A DNA stretch of 64,000 bases from JAFDZV01 sp048594725 (GCA_048594725.1 JBMDXA010000112.1:14447-78446); one strand, 5' to 3'; counted from the stretch's first letter, positions 17,781-27,183 are shown. Notes: generated by a model from the sequence alone, not told the origin. Translations and numbers: made by a program.

Positions 17781-19205
17781 ATGAATCAGCGACGTTCACT
17801 CGGCCTTGCTGCCGCTGCCCTTGGTCTTCTCCTTCTTCCGGGATGCAGATCGTTCGAGGAATCGGTCAAGCCGCTTATCACTCCGCAGGCTCCTCCCGGA
17901 TATACTCCGCCGGTTTATATGACCGGCACCATCCCGCTCGCCGAGGCGAATCCGGAGAAGATGAACGTGGAGGTGTGGCGCGTCGATTCCAAGCCCTACC
18001 CGGACTCGGTGATGCTCTATGTGCGGGTGTTCGATAACAATGGGAAGCTGGTAACCAACCTTGCCCCCCCGTATTACAGCGGCTCGGAGGATTACCGGAA
18101 GATCTGGAGCGGTCTGAGCGAACAGATCGGCAACGACGGGAAGCCGCAGAAGATCGAGAAGTTCAATGTGCGCGAGTTCAGCGATCAGGATGGCATCCCC
18201 TACGAGCTGGCGATGGTGCTGGATTACTCCGGCACGATGGGAACCAATATCGGTGCGCTGGAAGGGGGAGCCCAGGCGTTCGTGCGGCTGAAGCGGCCGC
18301 AGGACCGGATCGCCGTGGTGAAGTTCGACAAGACGCCGCAACTGGTGGTACCCTCCACCAACTCCGAGAGCGCCCTGCTCGGCACGTTCAATGGCGCCGG
18401 CCTTTCCGGCTACGGCACCTACACCGCGCTCTACGGCGCGGCAAAGCTCGGCGCCGAGCAGGTGGCGCGTGGTGCCAAGGAGAGCCCGCGCGCGGTGGTG
18501 CTCTTCACCGACGGCGAGGATAATGCCAGCGGCATCGCCGCCTCCGATCTCTACAAGTACTGCCTGGAGAACAACGTCCCGATCTTTACCATCGCGTTCG
18601 GCCCGGTGAACCGGGAAGTGCTGAGCGATATCTCGGCCGTCACGGGCGGGAAGTTCTACCAGACCTATACGGCCGATGAACTGAAGATGGCGTTCGAGGA
18701 TCTCTACCGCAGCCTTCGCAATTATTATGTGGTCTCCTACCGGCCGCCGAATGTCGCGGGGAAGCATATCGCACGCCTGACCCTTACCCCTCCGGGCGTA
18801 TCGGGACGGGAGCTGGGGGCCACCGCCGAGTACAATACGCTTACGGGCGCGGTTATCACGGCCGCCTCGTTCGATCCCGGCCCCATCTTCTTCGAGTATA
18901 ACCAGGCGATGATCCGTCCGGAATCGCAGGCGGCGCTGGAGGCGGTGGCATCCATCATGAAGGAGCGCCCCCGTCTGAAGATCGAGGTGCGCGGCCATAC
19001 CGATGCGGTTGGCGGCGACGAGTACAACCAGAAGCTCTCCGACGAGCGTGCGGCCGCCGTGCGCAATGCGCTGCTGAGGCTGGGCATCGAGGAGAGCCGG
19101 GTGCGCGCGCGCGGGTTCGGCCTGTCGCAGCCCCTCGCCACCAACGAGACCGAGGAGGGACGCGCCAGAAACCGCCGCACCGAGTTCGTGGTGCTGGCCC
19201 GCTAA
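17781..19205 (+). CDS. vWA-OmpA lipoprotein (paralog 2)
   Basis: The 474-residue lipoprotein has its lipobox at LLPGC with lipid Cys22. A conserved N-terminal region (SVMLYVRVFD..LAPPY) is shared with the gene at 389-1909. The vWA domain spans about 142-318. Its first MIDAS motif reads DYSGT (148-152), not the canonical DxSxS, so metal binding may be altered; LFTDGED at 241-247 is kept. The OmpA-like domain spans about 368-472 with RGHTDAVGG. It lacks the Gly/Ser linker of paralog 1. It should sit at the outer membrane, bound to peptidoglycan. A terminator follows at 19312. Confidence 0.9.
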   Translation: MNQRRSLGLAAAALGLLLLPGCRSFEESVKPLITPQAPPGYTPPVYMTGTIPLAEANPEKMNVEVWRVDSKPYPDSVMLYVRVFDNNGKLVTNLAPPYYSGSEDYRKIWSGLSEQIGNDGKPQKIEKFNVREFSDQDGIPYELAMVLDYSGTMGTNIGALEGGAQAFVRLKRPQDRIAVVKFDKTPQLVVPSTNSESALLGTFNGAGLSGYGTYTALYGAAKLGAEQVARGAKESPRAVVLFTDGEDNASGIAASDLYKYCLENNVPIFTIAFGPVNREVLSDISAVTGGKFYQTYTADELKMAFEDLYRSLRNYYVVSYRPPNVAGKHIARLTLTPPGVSGRELGATAEYNTLTGAVITAASFDPGPIFFEYNQAMIRPESQAALEAVASIMKERPRLKIEVRGHTDAVGGDEYNQKLSDERAAAVRNALLRLGIEESRVRARGFGLSQPLATNETEEGRARNRRTEFVVLAR

Positions 19206-19311
19206 GCCGACTTGCGATTGACGATTGTGGATTTTCGATTGACCATGCAGGGGGCGGGGAGTCTGGGAGACGAGATGTCTGGAGTCCAGGAGTCAGAACG
19301 ATAGAAGAATG

Positions 19312-19350
19312 GGGAGGCGCTCGATATGTTCGATGCGCCTCCCTTGTTTC
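19312..19350 (+). terminator. Terminator of the vWA-OmpA gene
   Basis: A 9-bp stem (GGGAGGCGC at 19312-19320 with GCGCCTCCC at 19335-19343) is followed by TTGTTTC. Confidence 0.7.
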
Positions 19351-19636
19351 TACGCCGTAGTGAAGTGCCTACGGATATATTCTCAGCGATGTGTTACCCC
19401 TCCAAAGGCTATCACGGGCGGAGTCAAACTCCGCCCGAACAGGCAGGTGCCCGCGATATGTTCGATGCGCCTCCCTTGTTCATACGCCCTATTCAGTGTT
19501 CCATTCCACCCCCCTTACGGATACCGCTCCTCTTCTTCCCACTATCCTCTTCCCACTATCTTGATCATCTCTCCCTATCCTTTTTCCTTCCTATCCCATT
19601 CCACGCCACTCCCGGAATCCACCACAAATCATCTCA

Positions 19637-19816
19637 CTCATTCGCGCAGATTTCATCGTAGCACTACGCCGCCACTGACAACGCCCCACCCCCGTCCGCC
19701 AAGATTCGCGTGTATTCGCGGTTAGCGGACTCATTCGCGCAGATTTCATCGTAGCACTACGCCGCCGCTGACAACGCCCCACCCCCGTCCGCCAAGATTC
19801 GCACGTATTCGCGGTT
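19637..19816 (+). repeat. 93-bp tandem duplication
   Basis: Copy 1 (19637-19729) and copy 2 (19730-19816, truncated by a few bases) are near identical, with about three differences. On the minus strand the unit contains CGCGAATACACGCGAAT, a motif like common intergenic repeats of other phyla. The array abuts the stop codon of the next gene. Confidence 0.85.
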
Positions 19817-20773
19817 CTACCAGAGGGATTCGAAGCTCCCCATCCGTACCCCCAGCAGAAAGAGCGTGGCCGGGGCGGCAACGGGGGTGATATGGCCTTC
19901 GCGCTGCCACTCGCCACGGGCGAAGAGGGTAAAGGCGGCGCCATCGGGGTTGAACAGATCCACTCCCAGCTCGGCGAACGGAACCGAGCCGAGCGCGGTG
20001 AGACCGCTCCAGCGGCCGCCGAATCCCGCCTCCCGACCGAACAGGCTGAGCATGAAATCGGCGTTCAGATGAACTCCGTAGCGGGCATCGCGGGGACGGA
20101 GATCGAGCCGGGCGGTGAGGTTGGTGGCATTTGCCAGGGTGTTCATATTCCGGCCTGTGGCGTGTGCCTCGTACGGCTCGCGCTGGTCGAACAGGTGAAG
20201 AAACAGATCGTTCCGCACCGCCAGGCCGCCGCTCAGAACCAGATCCCCCTCTATCAGCGGACGGGGGCGCAGCAGCAGGCGGGTTGCCAGGCCGCTGTAG
20301 ACCAGGGTGATCTGCTCGATACGCCCGGCCAGCAGCCACGTCTCCAGATTATCGATATCATGTTTGCAGCGGTGGATATAGCCGAACTGCAACGCCGCGT
20401 CCGATGCCAGCCGCCGCGATGCCATCACCCCCTCCTCCCAGAAGATAGCACGCGGGTTGAACGCGATATCGCTGAACGGATCGGCCACCATCTCCATGGT
20501 TCCCACCAGGGCAATGCTCCAGGTGGAATCCCATCGGGCCACCTCGAAGAATCCCCCTGTCTTGGCGTTCCACCGGTGATTGGGACCGCTGCCGTCGGAG
20601 TAGCGGGAGAATTCCGCATAGAGCCGCGTGCTGTTCAGCCAGGTGAAGCCGGCGGTATCGGCATCGTGGTCGCCGAGCGGATCGAAAAGCACGAGCCTGT
20701 CCGCTATATTCTGCGCCTGGCACACCGTATGCAGACTCAACAATACAATCAGAGCGAACAGATGACGGATCAT
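19817..20773 (-). CDS. Predicted outer-membrane beta-barrel protein
   Basis: The 318-residue protein has a signal peptide ending CQAQ. It then shows alternating hydrophobic/polar beta-strand stretches, many aromatic residues and a final Trp, all typical of outer-membrane barrels. I do not recognise a named family. Strands such as LNADFMLSLFG and LATRLLLRPRPL are consistent with a porin-like or PorP-like small barrel. The gene is divergent from the glycosylase gene at 20887, so the 113-bp gap must hold both promoters. Its stop abuts the 93-bp duplication. Confidence 0.7.
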   Translation of the reverse strand: MIRHLFALIVLLSLHTVCQAQNIADRLVLFDPLGDHDADTAGFTWLNSTRLYAEFSRYSDGSGPNHRWNAKTGGFFEVARWDSTWSIALVGTMEMVADPFSDIAFNPRAIFWEEGVMASRRLASDAALQFGYIHRCKHDIDNLETWLLAGRIEQITLVYSGLATRLLLRPRPLIEGDLVLSGGLAVRNDLFLHLFDQREPYEAHATGRNMNTLANATNLTARLDLRPRDARYGVHLNADFMLSLFGREAGFGGRWSGLTALGSVPFAELGVDLFNPDGAAFTLFARGEWQREGHITPVAAPATLFLLGVRMGSFESLW

Positions 20774-20886
20774 GAAGACGCGAAAAGAAATGGGATGCAG
20801 GGACGGGTTCTCCCCGGCCGTAGAGGGGGAACTCCCTCAAGACACGTCCCGGAGTATAGTGAAACAGGATATGGGAGGGAAGGACG

Positions 20887-21528
20887 ATGAGCGGGGATGA
20901 GAGCATGCCGGCCGGCCATGAGCCGTTCGCCGAAGCCCTGCGGAAGGGGGCGCGTGCCCTCGCCCGCCGCGATCCGGTTCTCCGTCCGCTGGTGAAGACC
21001 TATGGGATGCCCACATTCCGGCCCCACGCCGATTATTTCGATACGCTGGTGGATTCCGTTATCAGCCAGCAGATCTCCGGCCGCGCCGCCGAGAGCATCC
21101 TCCGGAAACTGCGCGAGTCGCTCGGGGGCTTCTTCGATCCCGCTGTGATGATGGCCGCCCCCGACGAGCTGATCCGAGGCGCCGGGGTCTCCCCGCAGAA
21201 GCTCGGTTATCTCCGCTCGCTGGCCGCTCATGTGGCCGGCCGGCAACTGGATCTGGATCATCTCCCCTCCCTCTCCGACCAGGAGATCATCCGGGAGCTG
21301 ACCGCGATCAAGGGGATCGGTGTCTGGACCGCCCAGATGTTCCTGATCTTCTCGCTCGGGCGTCTGGATGTCTTCCCCACCGGCGATCTGGGGGTGCGGC
21401 GGGGGATGAAAAACAGCTATCTGCTGGAGGAACTCCCCCTGCCGCGCCAGATGGAGGAGATCGCCGAACAGAACCGATGGGCCTCCTATCGCTCCATCGC
21501 CTCGTGGTATATGTGGCGGGCGTCGTAG
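20887..21528 (+). CDS. DNA-3-methyladenine glycosylase II (AlkA-like)
   Basis: The 213-residue protein belongs to the HhH-GPD base-excision glycosylases. The helix-hairpin-helix is LTAIKGIGVWTAQMFL, and the catalytic Asp lies in FPTGDLGVRRG. An N-terminal helical half starts near DYFDTLVDSVISQQIS. It removes alkylated purines from DNA and leaves an abasic site. It lacks the N-terminal beta domain of E. coli AlkA, so it matches the shorter Mag/AlkA2-type enzymes. The ATG follows GGAAGGACG. No iron-sulphur cluster cysteines are present, unlike Nth or MutY. Confidence 0.92.
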   Translation: MSGDESMPAGHEPFAEALRKGARALARRDPVLRPLVKTYGMPTFRPHADYFDTLVDSVISQQISGRAAESILRKLRESLGGFFDPAVMMAAPDELIRGAGVSPQKLGYLRSLAAHVAGRQLDLDHLPSLSDQEIIRELTAIKGIGVWTAQMFLIFSLGRLDVFPTGDLGVRRGMKNSYLLEELPLPRQMEEIAEQNRWASYRSIASWYMWRAS

Positions 21529-21565
21529 GATTTACGATTGGCGATTGACGATGTACGATTGGGGG
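21529..21565 (+). repeat. Degenerate heptamer-type repeat
   Basis: GATTTACGATTGGCGATTGACGATGTACGATTGGGG begins two bases after the glycosylase stop and reads outward from it. A separate short element, CTTTGCGCCTTGGCGTCTTTGCGTGAGA, lies at 21651-21678. Confidence 0.65.
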
Positions 21566-21763
21566 AGATGCATCACGGGAAGCCGCAGAGATGACGGGAG
21601 AGAAAATGGGAGATCTCTATATCCGATCTCCTCCTCTCCCCCTGGCCTTCCTTTGCGCCTTGGCGTCTTTGCGTGAGAGCTGTTCCCCTACTCCCGCGTA
21701 GCACATTCGTACGGATGATTCGATAAGAAAAGATGGAGCCGGATATGGAACGAACGGATAACC

Positions 21764-22726
21764 ATGAAGCCAGACGATGAACGCCGCGATACCGGAGAGG
21801 GTGATGCAGAGAACTCCGCCGCTCCGGAGAAGGACCGCTCGGTGGGACGGTCGGTCCGCGAGTATATGCGCGGCATTGCCGGAGGGCTCATCTTCAGCAT
21901 CCCTCTGCTCTACACGATGGAGGTCTGGTGGACCGGGTTCATCGTGGAGCCGGGGCGGCTGATGGGCTATATCGGCGTCACCTTTCTGATGCTGCTCGGG
22001 TACAATCGTTTTGCCGGCCTGCGGAACGATGCCGGCTGGGGGGAGGTGATGATAGATTCGGTGGAGGAGATGGGGATCGGACTGGTGGTCTCGGTGATCG
22101 TGCTCTGGCTGCTTGGACGCTGCACCGCGGAAACCGAGCTTCCTGAACTGATCGGAAAGGTGATAGTCGAGGGGATGACCGTGGCGGTAGGAGTTTCCGT
22201 GGGAACCGCGCAGCTCTCTTCCGGCGGAGATGACGACGACGATAGCGACAAGGGGATGGATGGCGATGGCGCCGGCGAGGGGAATGGCGGGATGGACGAT
22301 TTCCGCACCCAGATGACCATCGCGGTCTGCGGCGCGGTCCTCTTCGCCATGAACATCGCCCCCACCGAGGAGGTGATGATGATCGCCGTGGAGATCACCC
22401 ACATCCAGGTGATGGGGCTGGCGCTGGCCTCCATGGCGATCGGTATCAGCATCCTCTATTACATCGATTTCGCCGGTTCCAACCGTTTTGTCGGCGGCGA
22501 AGGGTATCTGCGGGTGCTGAGCGGCGGGGTAATCATGTACGCCATCGCGCTTGGATCGGCGGCGGTGATGCTCTGGTTCTACGGCCATTTCGACGGCGTT
22601 GCGCTCTCCACGAAGATCGCGCAGCTGGTGGTGCTGGGGGTGGCCTCCACGCTGGGAGCCTCGGCCGGACGGCTCCTGTTGCAGATAGGGTCGGGGAACG
22701 CACAGAACCGGGAGAACAATGGATAA
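21764..22726 (+). CDS. TIGR02587-like integral membrane protein (DUF2391)
   Basis: The 320-residue protein has a hydrophilic N-terminus and about seven or eight membrane helices (starting GIAGGLIFSIPLLYTMEVWW). A cytosolic or periplasmic loop at about 157-178 is acidic (GGDDDDDSDKG) and Gly-rich. The sequence and the paired downstream gene fit the TIGR02587 family of unknown function. The stop overlaps the next start by 8 bp, a strong sign of translational coupling. Transport has not been shown for the family. Its conserved partner gene suggests a two-subunit membrane assembly, which is inference. Confidence 0.8.
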   Translation: MKPDDERRDTGEGDAENSAAPEKDRSVGRSVREYMRGIAGGLIFSIPLLYTMEVWWTGFIVEPGRLMGYIGVTFLMLLGYNRFAGLRNDAGWGEVMIDSVEEMGIGLVVSVIVLWLLGRCTAETELPELIGKVIVEGMTVAVGVSVGTAQLSSGGDDDDDSDKGMDGDGAGEGNGGMDDFRTQMTIAVCGAVLFAMNIAPTEEVMMIAVEITHIQVMGLALASMAIGISILYYIDFAGSNRFVGGEGYLRVLSGGVIMYAIALGSAAVMLWFYGHFDGVALSTKIAQLVVLGVASTLGASAGRLLLQIGSGNAQNRENNG

Positions 22727-23114
22727 GAAGAGAGCGCTGACGAAGAACTGGCTGGAGTGGACGGTGTTCATCCTCAGCCTGGGGCTGGTGGCCGTGATGT
22801 TCGCCTATCTGATCCACGACGCCCTGACCATCGGCAACGCCCCTCCCGATGCGGAGGTGCGGCTCGGGGAGGTACGGAAGGGGGAGGGGGGCTATGTGAT
22901 GACCGTGACGGTGCTGAACCCTGGCGACCAGACCGCCGAGCAGGTGGCCGTACAGGTGGACCTGTACCGGGCAGGAGCGGAGCCGGAAAGCGCCACCCTG
23001 GAGCTTGATTTCCTCCCCCGCCAGGCCGAGCGGAAGGGATGGGTCGTGTTCCGCTCCGATCCCCGCACCGCCGATTCGGTTTCCGGCTACGCCCGCAGCT
23101 TCAAGGAGCCGTGA
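22719..23114 (+). CDS. TIGR02588-like membrane-anchored protein
   Basis: The 131-residue protein has one N-terminal membrane helix (WTVFILSLGLVAVMFAYLIHDAL). A soluble beta-sandwich-like region follows (VTVLNPGDQTAEQVAVQVDLY). It matches the small partner family TIGR02588, found next to TIGR02587. The ATG overlaps the end of the upstream gene and has GGGAG five bases before it. The soluble part probably faces the periplasm and contacts the upstream multi-spanning protein. Function is unknown. Confidence 0.8.
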   Translation: MDKKRALTKNWLEWTVFILSLGLVAVMFAYLIHDALTIGNAPPDAEVRLGEVRKGEGGYVMTVTVLNPGDQTAEQVAVQVDLYRAGAEPESATLELDFLPRQAERKGWVVFRSDPRTADSVSGYARSFKEP

Positions 23115-23528
23115 GGGGATTTTCGATTTTCGATTGACGATTTTGGATTTTCGATTGGGGGATGAGATTGACGATTTTGGATTTTCGATTGGAAGACGCG
23201 ATAGACGAGAAGAATTCCCTCCCACTCCCGGACCCCGGACTTCTGGAACCTGGACTCCCGGACTTTCCCGCTCTCCCTTTCACGGGCGCTCCGGTAGTGA
23301 TAACTTCCCCTGCGCTAAAAAAGTGCGTTGCGTGTGGCCGCGCGGCGCGGCAATTGCGTAAGCATTTCTCAATGAGAGCCCTATCCCGCCGGTGCGGTTT
23401 GTATAAAGGGGAGAACTCGTACTATCTTCTCCAAATCTATGGAAGACCCATTATCTAGCAGGCGCTCCGGCGCATTCCGAAATCTCCGTCATTCGTCCCA
23501 TATCCTGCGGGAGGCGTTCGTATAACGC
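23115..23528. repeat. Repeat-bearing gap after the TIGR02588-like gene
   Basis: Bases 23115-23195 carry five GATTTTCGATTG/GATTTTGG units reading outward from the stop. Bases 23222-23275 hold a CTCCCGGAC...GGACTCCCGGAC run. The rest is unremarkable apart from GTTTGTATAAAGGGGAG near 23396-23413, which could be a promoter. No gene is visible. Confidence 0.6.
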
Positions 23529-24908
23529 ATGGATGACCCGATACTCGGCATATTTATCACGCTTCTTCTGGTACTGGCTAACGCCTTCTTCGTTGCTGCG
23601 GAGTTTGCGATCGTCAAGGTACGTGCCTCGCAGATAGAGCTTCGCGCGCAGGCAGGCGAACGATCCGCGAAGATGGCGCAACGCCTGATCTCACACCTGG
23701 ATGAGTACCTCTCCGCCACACAGCTCGGCATCACGCTCGCATCGCTCGGACTCGGCTGGGTTGGTGAACCGATCGTCGGGAAACTGATGATCGGCGCGCT
23801 TGCGCTGTTCGGCGTCCATCTGGAACCGGAAACGGCGCACAAGATCGCTCTGCCGGTGGCCTTCGTGGTGATCACCTTCCTGCATATCGTGCTGGGAGAG
23901 CTGGCCCCGAAGTCGCTCGCCATCCAGCGCTCCGAGCAGACCACGCTGGCGATAGCCTATCCGCTCCGCGTCTTCTATCTGGTGCTGAAGCCGGCCATCA
24001 TGGCGCTCAACTGGGTTGCCAGCAAGATCCTGAAGATCTTCGGCCTGGAGACCATCAACGAGTCGGAACATTATCATTCCGGCGAGGAACTGCGCCTGCT
24101 CCTGGAGCAGGGGCGCGAGGGAGGAACCATCGAGGAGGCCGAACACGAGCTGCTGGAGAACGTTTTCGAGTTCGGCGGCACCATCGTCAAGGAGGTGATG
24201 GTACCTCGTACCAATATCGCCGCGCTGGACCTGGCACAGCCCCCCACGGAGCTTATCCGCTCGGTGATCGAAGAGGGCTATACCCGCATGCCGGTCTACT
24301 CCGGCTCCATCGACAACATCATCGGCGTGGTCTATTCCAAGGATCTTATCACGCTCCTGGAACACCAGAATCTTATCATCCTTCAGGATCTGCTCCGCCC
24401 GGCGCATTTCGTGCCGGAGACCAAGCTGATCTCCGAACTGCTGCGGGATTTCCAGCACTCCAAGAACCAGCTCGCCATCGTCGTCGATGAATTCGGCGGC
24501 ACCGCCGGCCTGGTGACCATGGAGGATATCCTGGAGGAGCTTGTCGGGGAGATCCAGGACGAATACGACGAGGAGCTGGACGGGGTGGAGAAGCTGGAGG
24601 ATGGAACCTATATGGTGAATGCCTCCATGACGATCTCCGATCTGAACGATGCCATCGAAGGGTTCAAACTTCCCGAGGGGGACGATTATACCACGATCGG
24701 CGGCCTTGTCAACAAATGGTTCGGGCGTATCCCGGAGGCCGACGAATCGTACGAGCGCGATTCGGTTCGCATGACCGTTTTGAAAACCTACAACCGGCGC
24801 GTGGTGCAGGTGAAGATCGAGGATCTGAACCGCAACGTGGCCGACAACGGCCTGCAGGCATTCGCCGAAGAGGAACAGGCCGAACGCGAGGAGAGCGAAA
24901 GCCGCTAG
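23529..24908 (+). CDS. CNNM/CorC-type transporter (DUF21-CBS-CorC)
   Basis: The 459-residue protein has the HlyC/CorC (CNNM) layout. A DUF21 membrane domain covers about 1-195, with FFVAAEFAIVKVR near its start and GLGWVGEPIVG. Two CBS domains follow (about 210-335), including VMVPRTNIAALD and VVDEFGGTAGLVTMEDILEE. A CorC/HlyC C-terminal domain spans about 345-435. Homologs move Mg2+ or Na+/Mg2+, or influence metal resistance. The window also holds MgtE, so the cell has two Mg2+-related systems here. A small hairpin follows and then metG, 73 bp away. Confidence 0.92.
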   Translation: MDDPILGIFITLLLVLANAFFVAAEFAIVKVRASQIELRAQAGERSAKMAQRLISHLDEYLSATQLGITLASLGLGWVGEPIVGKLMIGALALFGVHLEPETAHKIALPVAFVVITFLHIVLGELAPKSLAIQRSEQTTLAIAYPLRVFYLVLKPAIMALNWVASKILKIFGLETINESEHYHSGEELRLLLEQGREGGTIEEAEHELLENVFEFGGTIVKEVMVPRTNIAALDLAQPPTELIRSVIEEGYTRMPVYSGSIDNIIGVVYSKDLITLLEHQNLIILQDLLRPAHFVPETKLISELLRDFQHSKNQLAIVVDEFGGTAGLVTMEDILEELVGEIQDEYDEELDGVEKLEDGTYMVNASMTISDLNDAIEGFKLPEGDDYTTIGGLVNKWFGRIPEADESYERDSVRMTVLKTYNRRVVQVKIEDLNRNVADNGLQAFAEEEQAEREESESR

Positions 24909-24928
24909 CCTCCGGCACCGGCCGGAGG
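24909..24928 (+). terminator. Short hairpin after the CNNM gene
   Basis: A 7-bp stem (CCTCCGG at 24909-24915 with CCGGAGG at 24922-24928) begins one base after the stop. The T tract is weak (GGGGCTTTCC), so termination may be partial. Confidence 0.4.
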
Positions 24929-24981
24929 GGCTTTCCCCGGAGGGGAGATGGAACGTTTCAGACCACTGACTACGGGCAACT

Positions 24982-27183
24982 TTGAATACGAAGAATTTTG
25001 CACGGACGCTCGTTACGAGCGCGCTTCCCTACGCCAACGGGTATACCCATCTCGGCCATGTGGCCGGCGCCTATCTGCCGGCCGATATGTATACGCGGTT
25101 TCTCCGCTCCAGCGGCGAAGAGGTGATCCATGTCTGCGGCTCGGATGAGCATGGCGTGGCTATCACCATCGCCGCCGACAAGGAGGGGATGACCCCGCGC
25201 GAGATCATCGATACCTATCATGAAGCGCACCGCGAGGCATTCCACGGGCTCGGGATCGATTTCGATATCTACGGCCGCACGTCCTGGCCGGAGCATATCC
25301 AGACCACCCAGGAGTTCTTTACCGCCCTGCATGAAGGGGGGCATCTGGTGGAGAAGCAGGAGGAACAGTTCTACGATGCCGAGGCCGGCATGTTCCTTCC
25401 GGATCGCTATGTGGAGGGCACCTGCCCGGTCTGCAATCACGAGGGGGCCCGCGGCGACCAGTGCGACAACTGTTCCAGCACCTACAACCAGACGGAACTG
25501 AAAAACCCGGTCAGCAAGATCTCCGGCAAGACCCCGGAACTGCGCGTGACCACGCACCTGTACCTGAAGCTGGGAGATTTCCAGAACGCCCTGGAAACCT
25601 ATGTGGAAGGGCATGCCGCCGGCTGGAAGGACAACGTGCTGCAACAGACCCGCGCATGGCTGAAGCAGGGACTGGGCGACCGCGCCATCACGCGCGACCT
25701 GGACTGGGGCATCGATGTGCCGCTGCCGGGGTTCGAGGGGAAGAAGATCTATGTGTGGTTCGATGCGCCGCTCGGCTATATCACCAATACGCGGGTGCTC
25801 GCCGCCCGCCGTGGCGATCCCGAGGGCTGGAAGAAATGGTGGTGCGATCCGGCCTCCCGCTATGTGGCCTTTATCGGCAAGGATAACATCGTCTTCCATA
25901 CCCTGATGTTCCCCGCCGAGCTTCTGGGCCGCAACGAGCGCGGCGACGCCATGCAGTATATCCTCCCGGATAACGTCCCGGCCTGCGAGTTCCTGAACCT
26001 GGAGGGGCAGAAGTTCTCCAAGTCGCGCAACTGGGGTATCGACCTGCGCGATTATCTGGCGGAGTATCCTCCCGATCTGCTCCGCTATACGCTCGCCTCG
26101 ATCCTGCCGGAGAACAAGGATTCCGATTTCACCTGGCGCGAGTACCAGGCGCGGGTCAACAACGAGCTTGCCGATATCCTCGGCAACTTCATCAATCGTA
26201 CGCTCCAGTTCACCTTCCGCTACTTCGATGGGGCCGTGCCGCCGCTGGTGGCCGCCAGGGAGAAGGAGGAGGAGGTGAAGGCGCTGCTGGCCGAGGATCT
26301 GCGCCGTGCCTGCAACGGCTCCCAGAGCGATACCGAGACCCTGGAGGAGCTTACCCCGAAGTACCTGAAGTACTTCACCCGGAACGATCTTATCATGCTG
26401 CTGGAGCTGGCGCGCGCGCCGAAGCGGATCGGCGATCTGTATCGCTCCTTCCGGTTCCGCGAGGCTGCCCTGGAGACCATGAACGTGGCGCGCGCGGCCA
26501 ACAAGTATTTCAACGACGCCGAGCCGTGGAAGACCCGCAAGGATAATCCGGGCCGTTGCGCCACCTCGCTCAACATCTGCCTTCAGGTGGTGCGTTCGCT
26601 GGCGGTGCTCTTCGAGCCGATCATCCCCTTCTCGTCGGTGAAGATCTGGGAGATGCTGAACCTGGAACTCGGCAGTGCCAGCAACTGGGCTTCGGTGCCG
26701 CAGCTTCTGGTGCCGGGCGGCCATCGCCTGGGCGAGCCGGCCATCCTGTTCACCAAGGTGGAGGATGAGACCGTGGAGCGGGAGATCGCCAAGCTGGGGG
26801 CTTCACCGGCAGCAGCAGCCGAGGAGCCGCCGGTGCAGGTGGAGCTGAAGCCGGAGATCACGTTCGAGGATGTGATGAAGCTCGATCTCCGCGTGGCTAC
26901 CGTAGTGGCCGCCGAGCGGGTAAAGAAGTCGGCGAAGCTCCTGAAACTCCAGATCCGGATCGGCAACCTGGACCGGCAGATCGTTGCCGGGGTGGGAAAG
27001 GAGTACGAGCCGGAGGCGCTGATAGGACGGCGCATCGTGGTGGTGGCGAACCTGAAGCCGGCCACGCTGATGGGGAACGAATCGCAGGGAATGCTCCTTG
27101 CGGCCAACTCCCCGGAGGATGTGCCCACACTTATCACCGTGATGGATGAGGTGAAAGGGCGCGATGGGTTCATCGTACGGTGA
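24982..27183 (+). CDS. metG: Methionine--tRNA ligase
   Basis: The 733-residue enzyme charges tRNA-Met. The class I signature HLGH lies at 23-26. The zinc knuckle has CPVC and CDNC. The KMSKS-type motif reads KFSKS. The C-terminal ~110 residues are an EMAPII/Trbp111-like tRNA-binding domain (DLRVATVVAAERV..GRRIVVVANLKP). The only usable start after the upstream stop is TTG at 24982; no ATG is in frame before the conserved core. Length matches the long MetG form with the tRNA-binding domain. An insert between the anticodon-binding and tRNA-binding domains is Ala/Pro/Glu-rich. Confidence 0.96.
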   Translation: MNTKNFARTLVTSALPYANGYTHLGHVAGAYLPADMYTRFLRSSGEEVIHVCGSDEHGVAITIAADKEGMTPREIIDTYHEAHREAFHGLGIDFDIYGRTSWPEHIQTTQEFFTALHEGGHLVEKQEEQFYDAEAGMFLPDRYVEGTCPVCNHEGARGDQCDNCSSTYNQTELKNPVSKISGKTPELRVTTHLYLKLGDFQNALETYVEGHAAGWKDNVLQQTRAWLKQGLGDRAITRDLDWGIDVPLPGFEGKKIYVWFDAPLGYITNTRVLAARRGDPEGWKKWWCDPASRYVAFIGKDNIVFHTLMFPAELLGRNERGDAMQYILPDNVPACEFLNLEGQKFSKSRNWGIDLRDYLAEYPPDLLRYTLASILPENKDSDFTWREYQARVNNELADILGNFINRTLQFTFRYFDGAVPPLVAAREKEEEVKALLAEDLRRACNGSQSDTETLEELTPKYLKYFTRNDLIMLLELARAPKRIGDLYRSFRFREAALETMNVARAANKYFNDAEPWKTRKDNPGRCATSLNICLQVVRSLAVLFEPIIPFSSVKIWEMLNLELGSASNWASVPQLLVPGGHRLGEPAILFTKVEDETVEREIAKLGASPAAAAEEPPVQVELKPEITFEDVMKLDLRVATVVAAERVKKSAKLLKLQIRIGNLDRQIVAGVGKEYEPEALIGRRIVVVANLKPATLMGNESQGMLLAANSPEDVPTLITVMDEVKGRDGFIVR

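Larger units (their letters stand above)
19206..19816. other. Gene-less gap with several repeat classes
   Basis: It contains a GATTGACGATTGTGGATTTTCGATTG repeat right after the stop, a terminator, a second copy of the distal terminator sequence at 19454-19488, a hairpin at 19415-19437 (10-bp stem, CAA loop), a pyrimidine-rich tract (about 19500-19620) and a 93-bp tandem duplication. No gene is visible. Confidence 0.6.
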
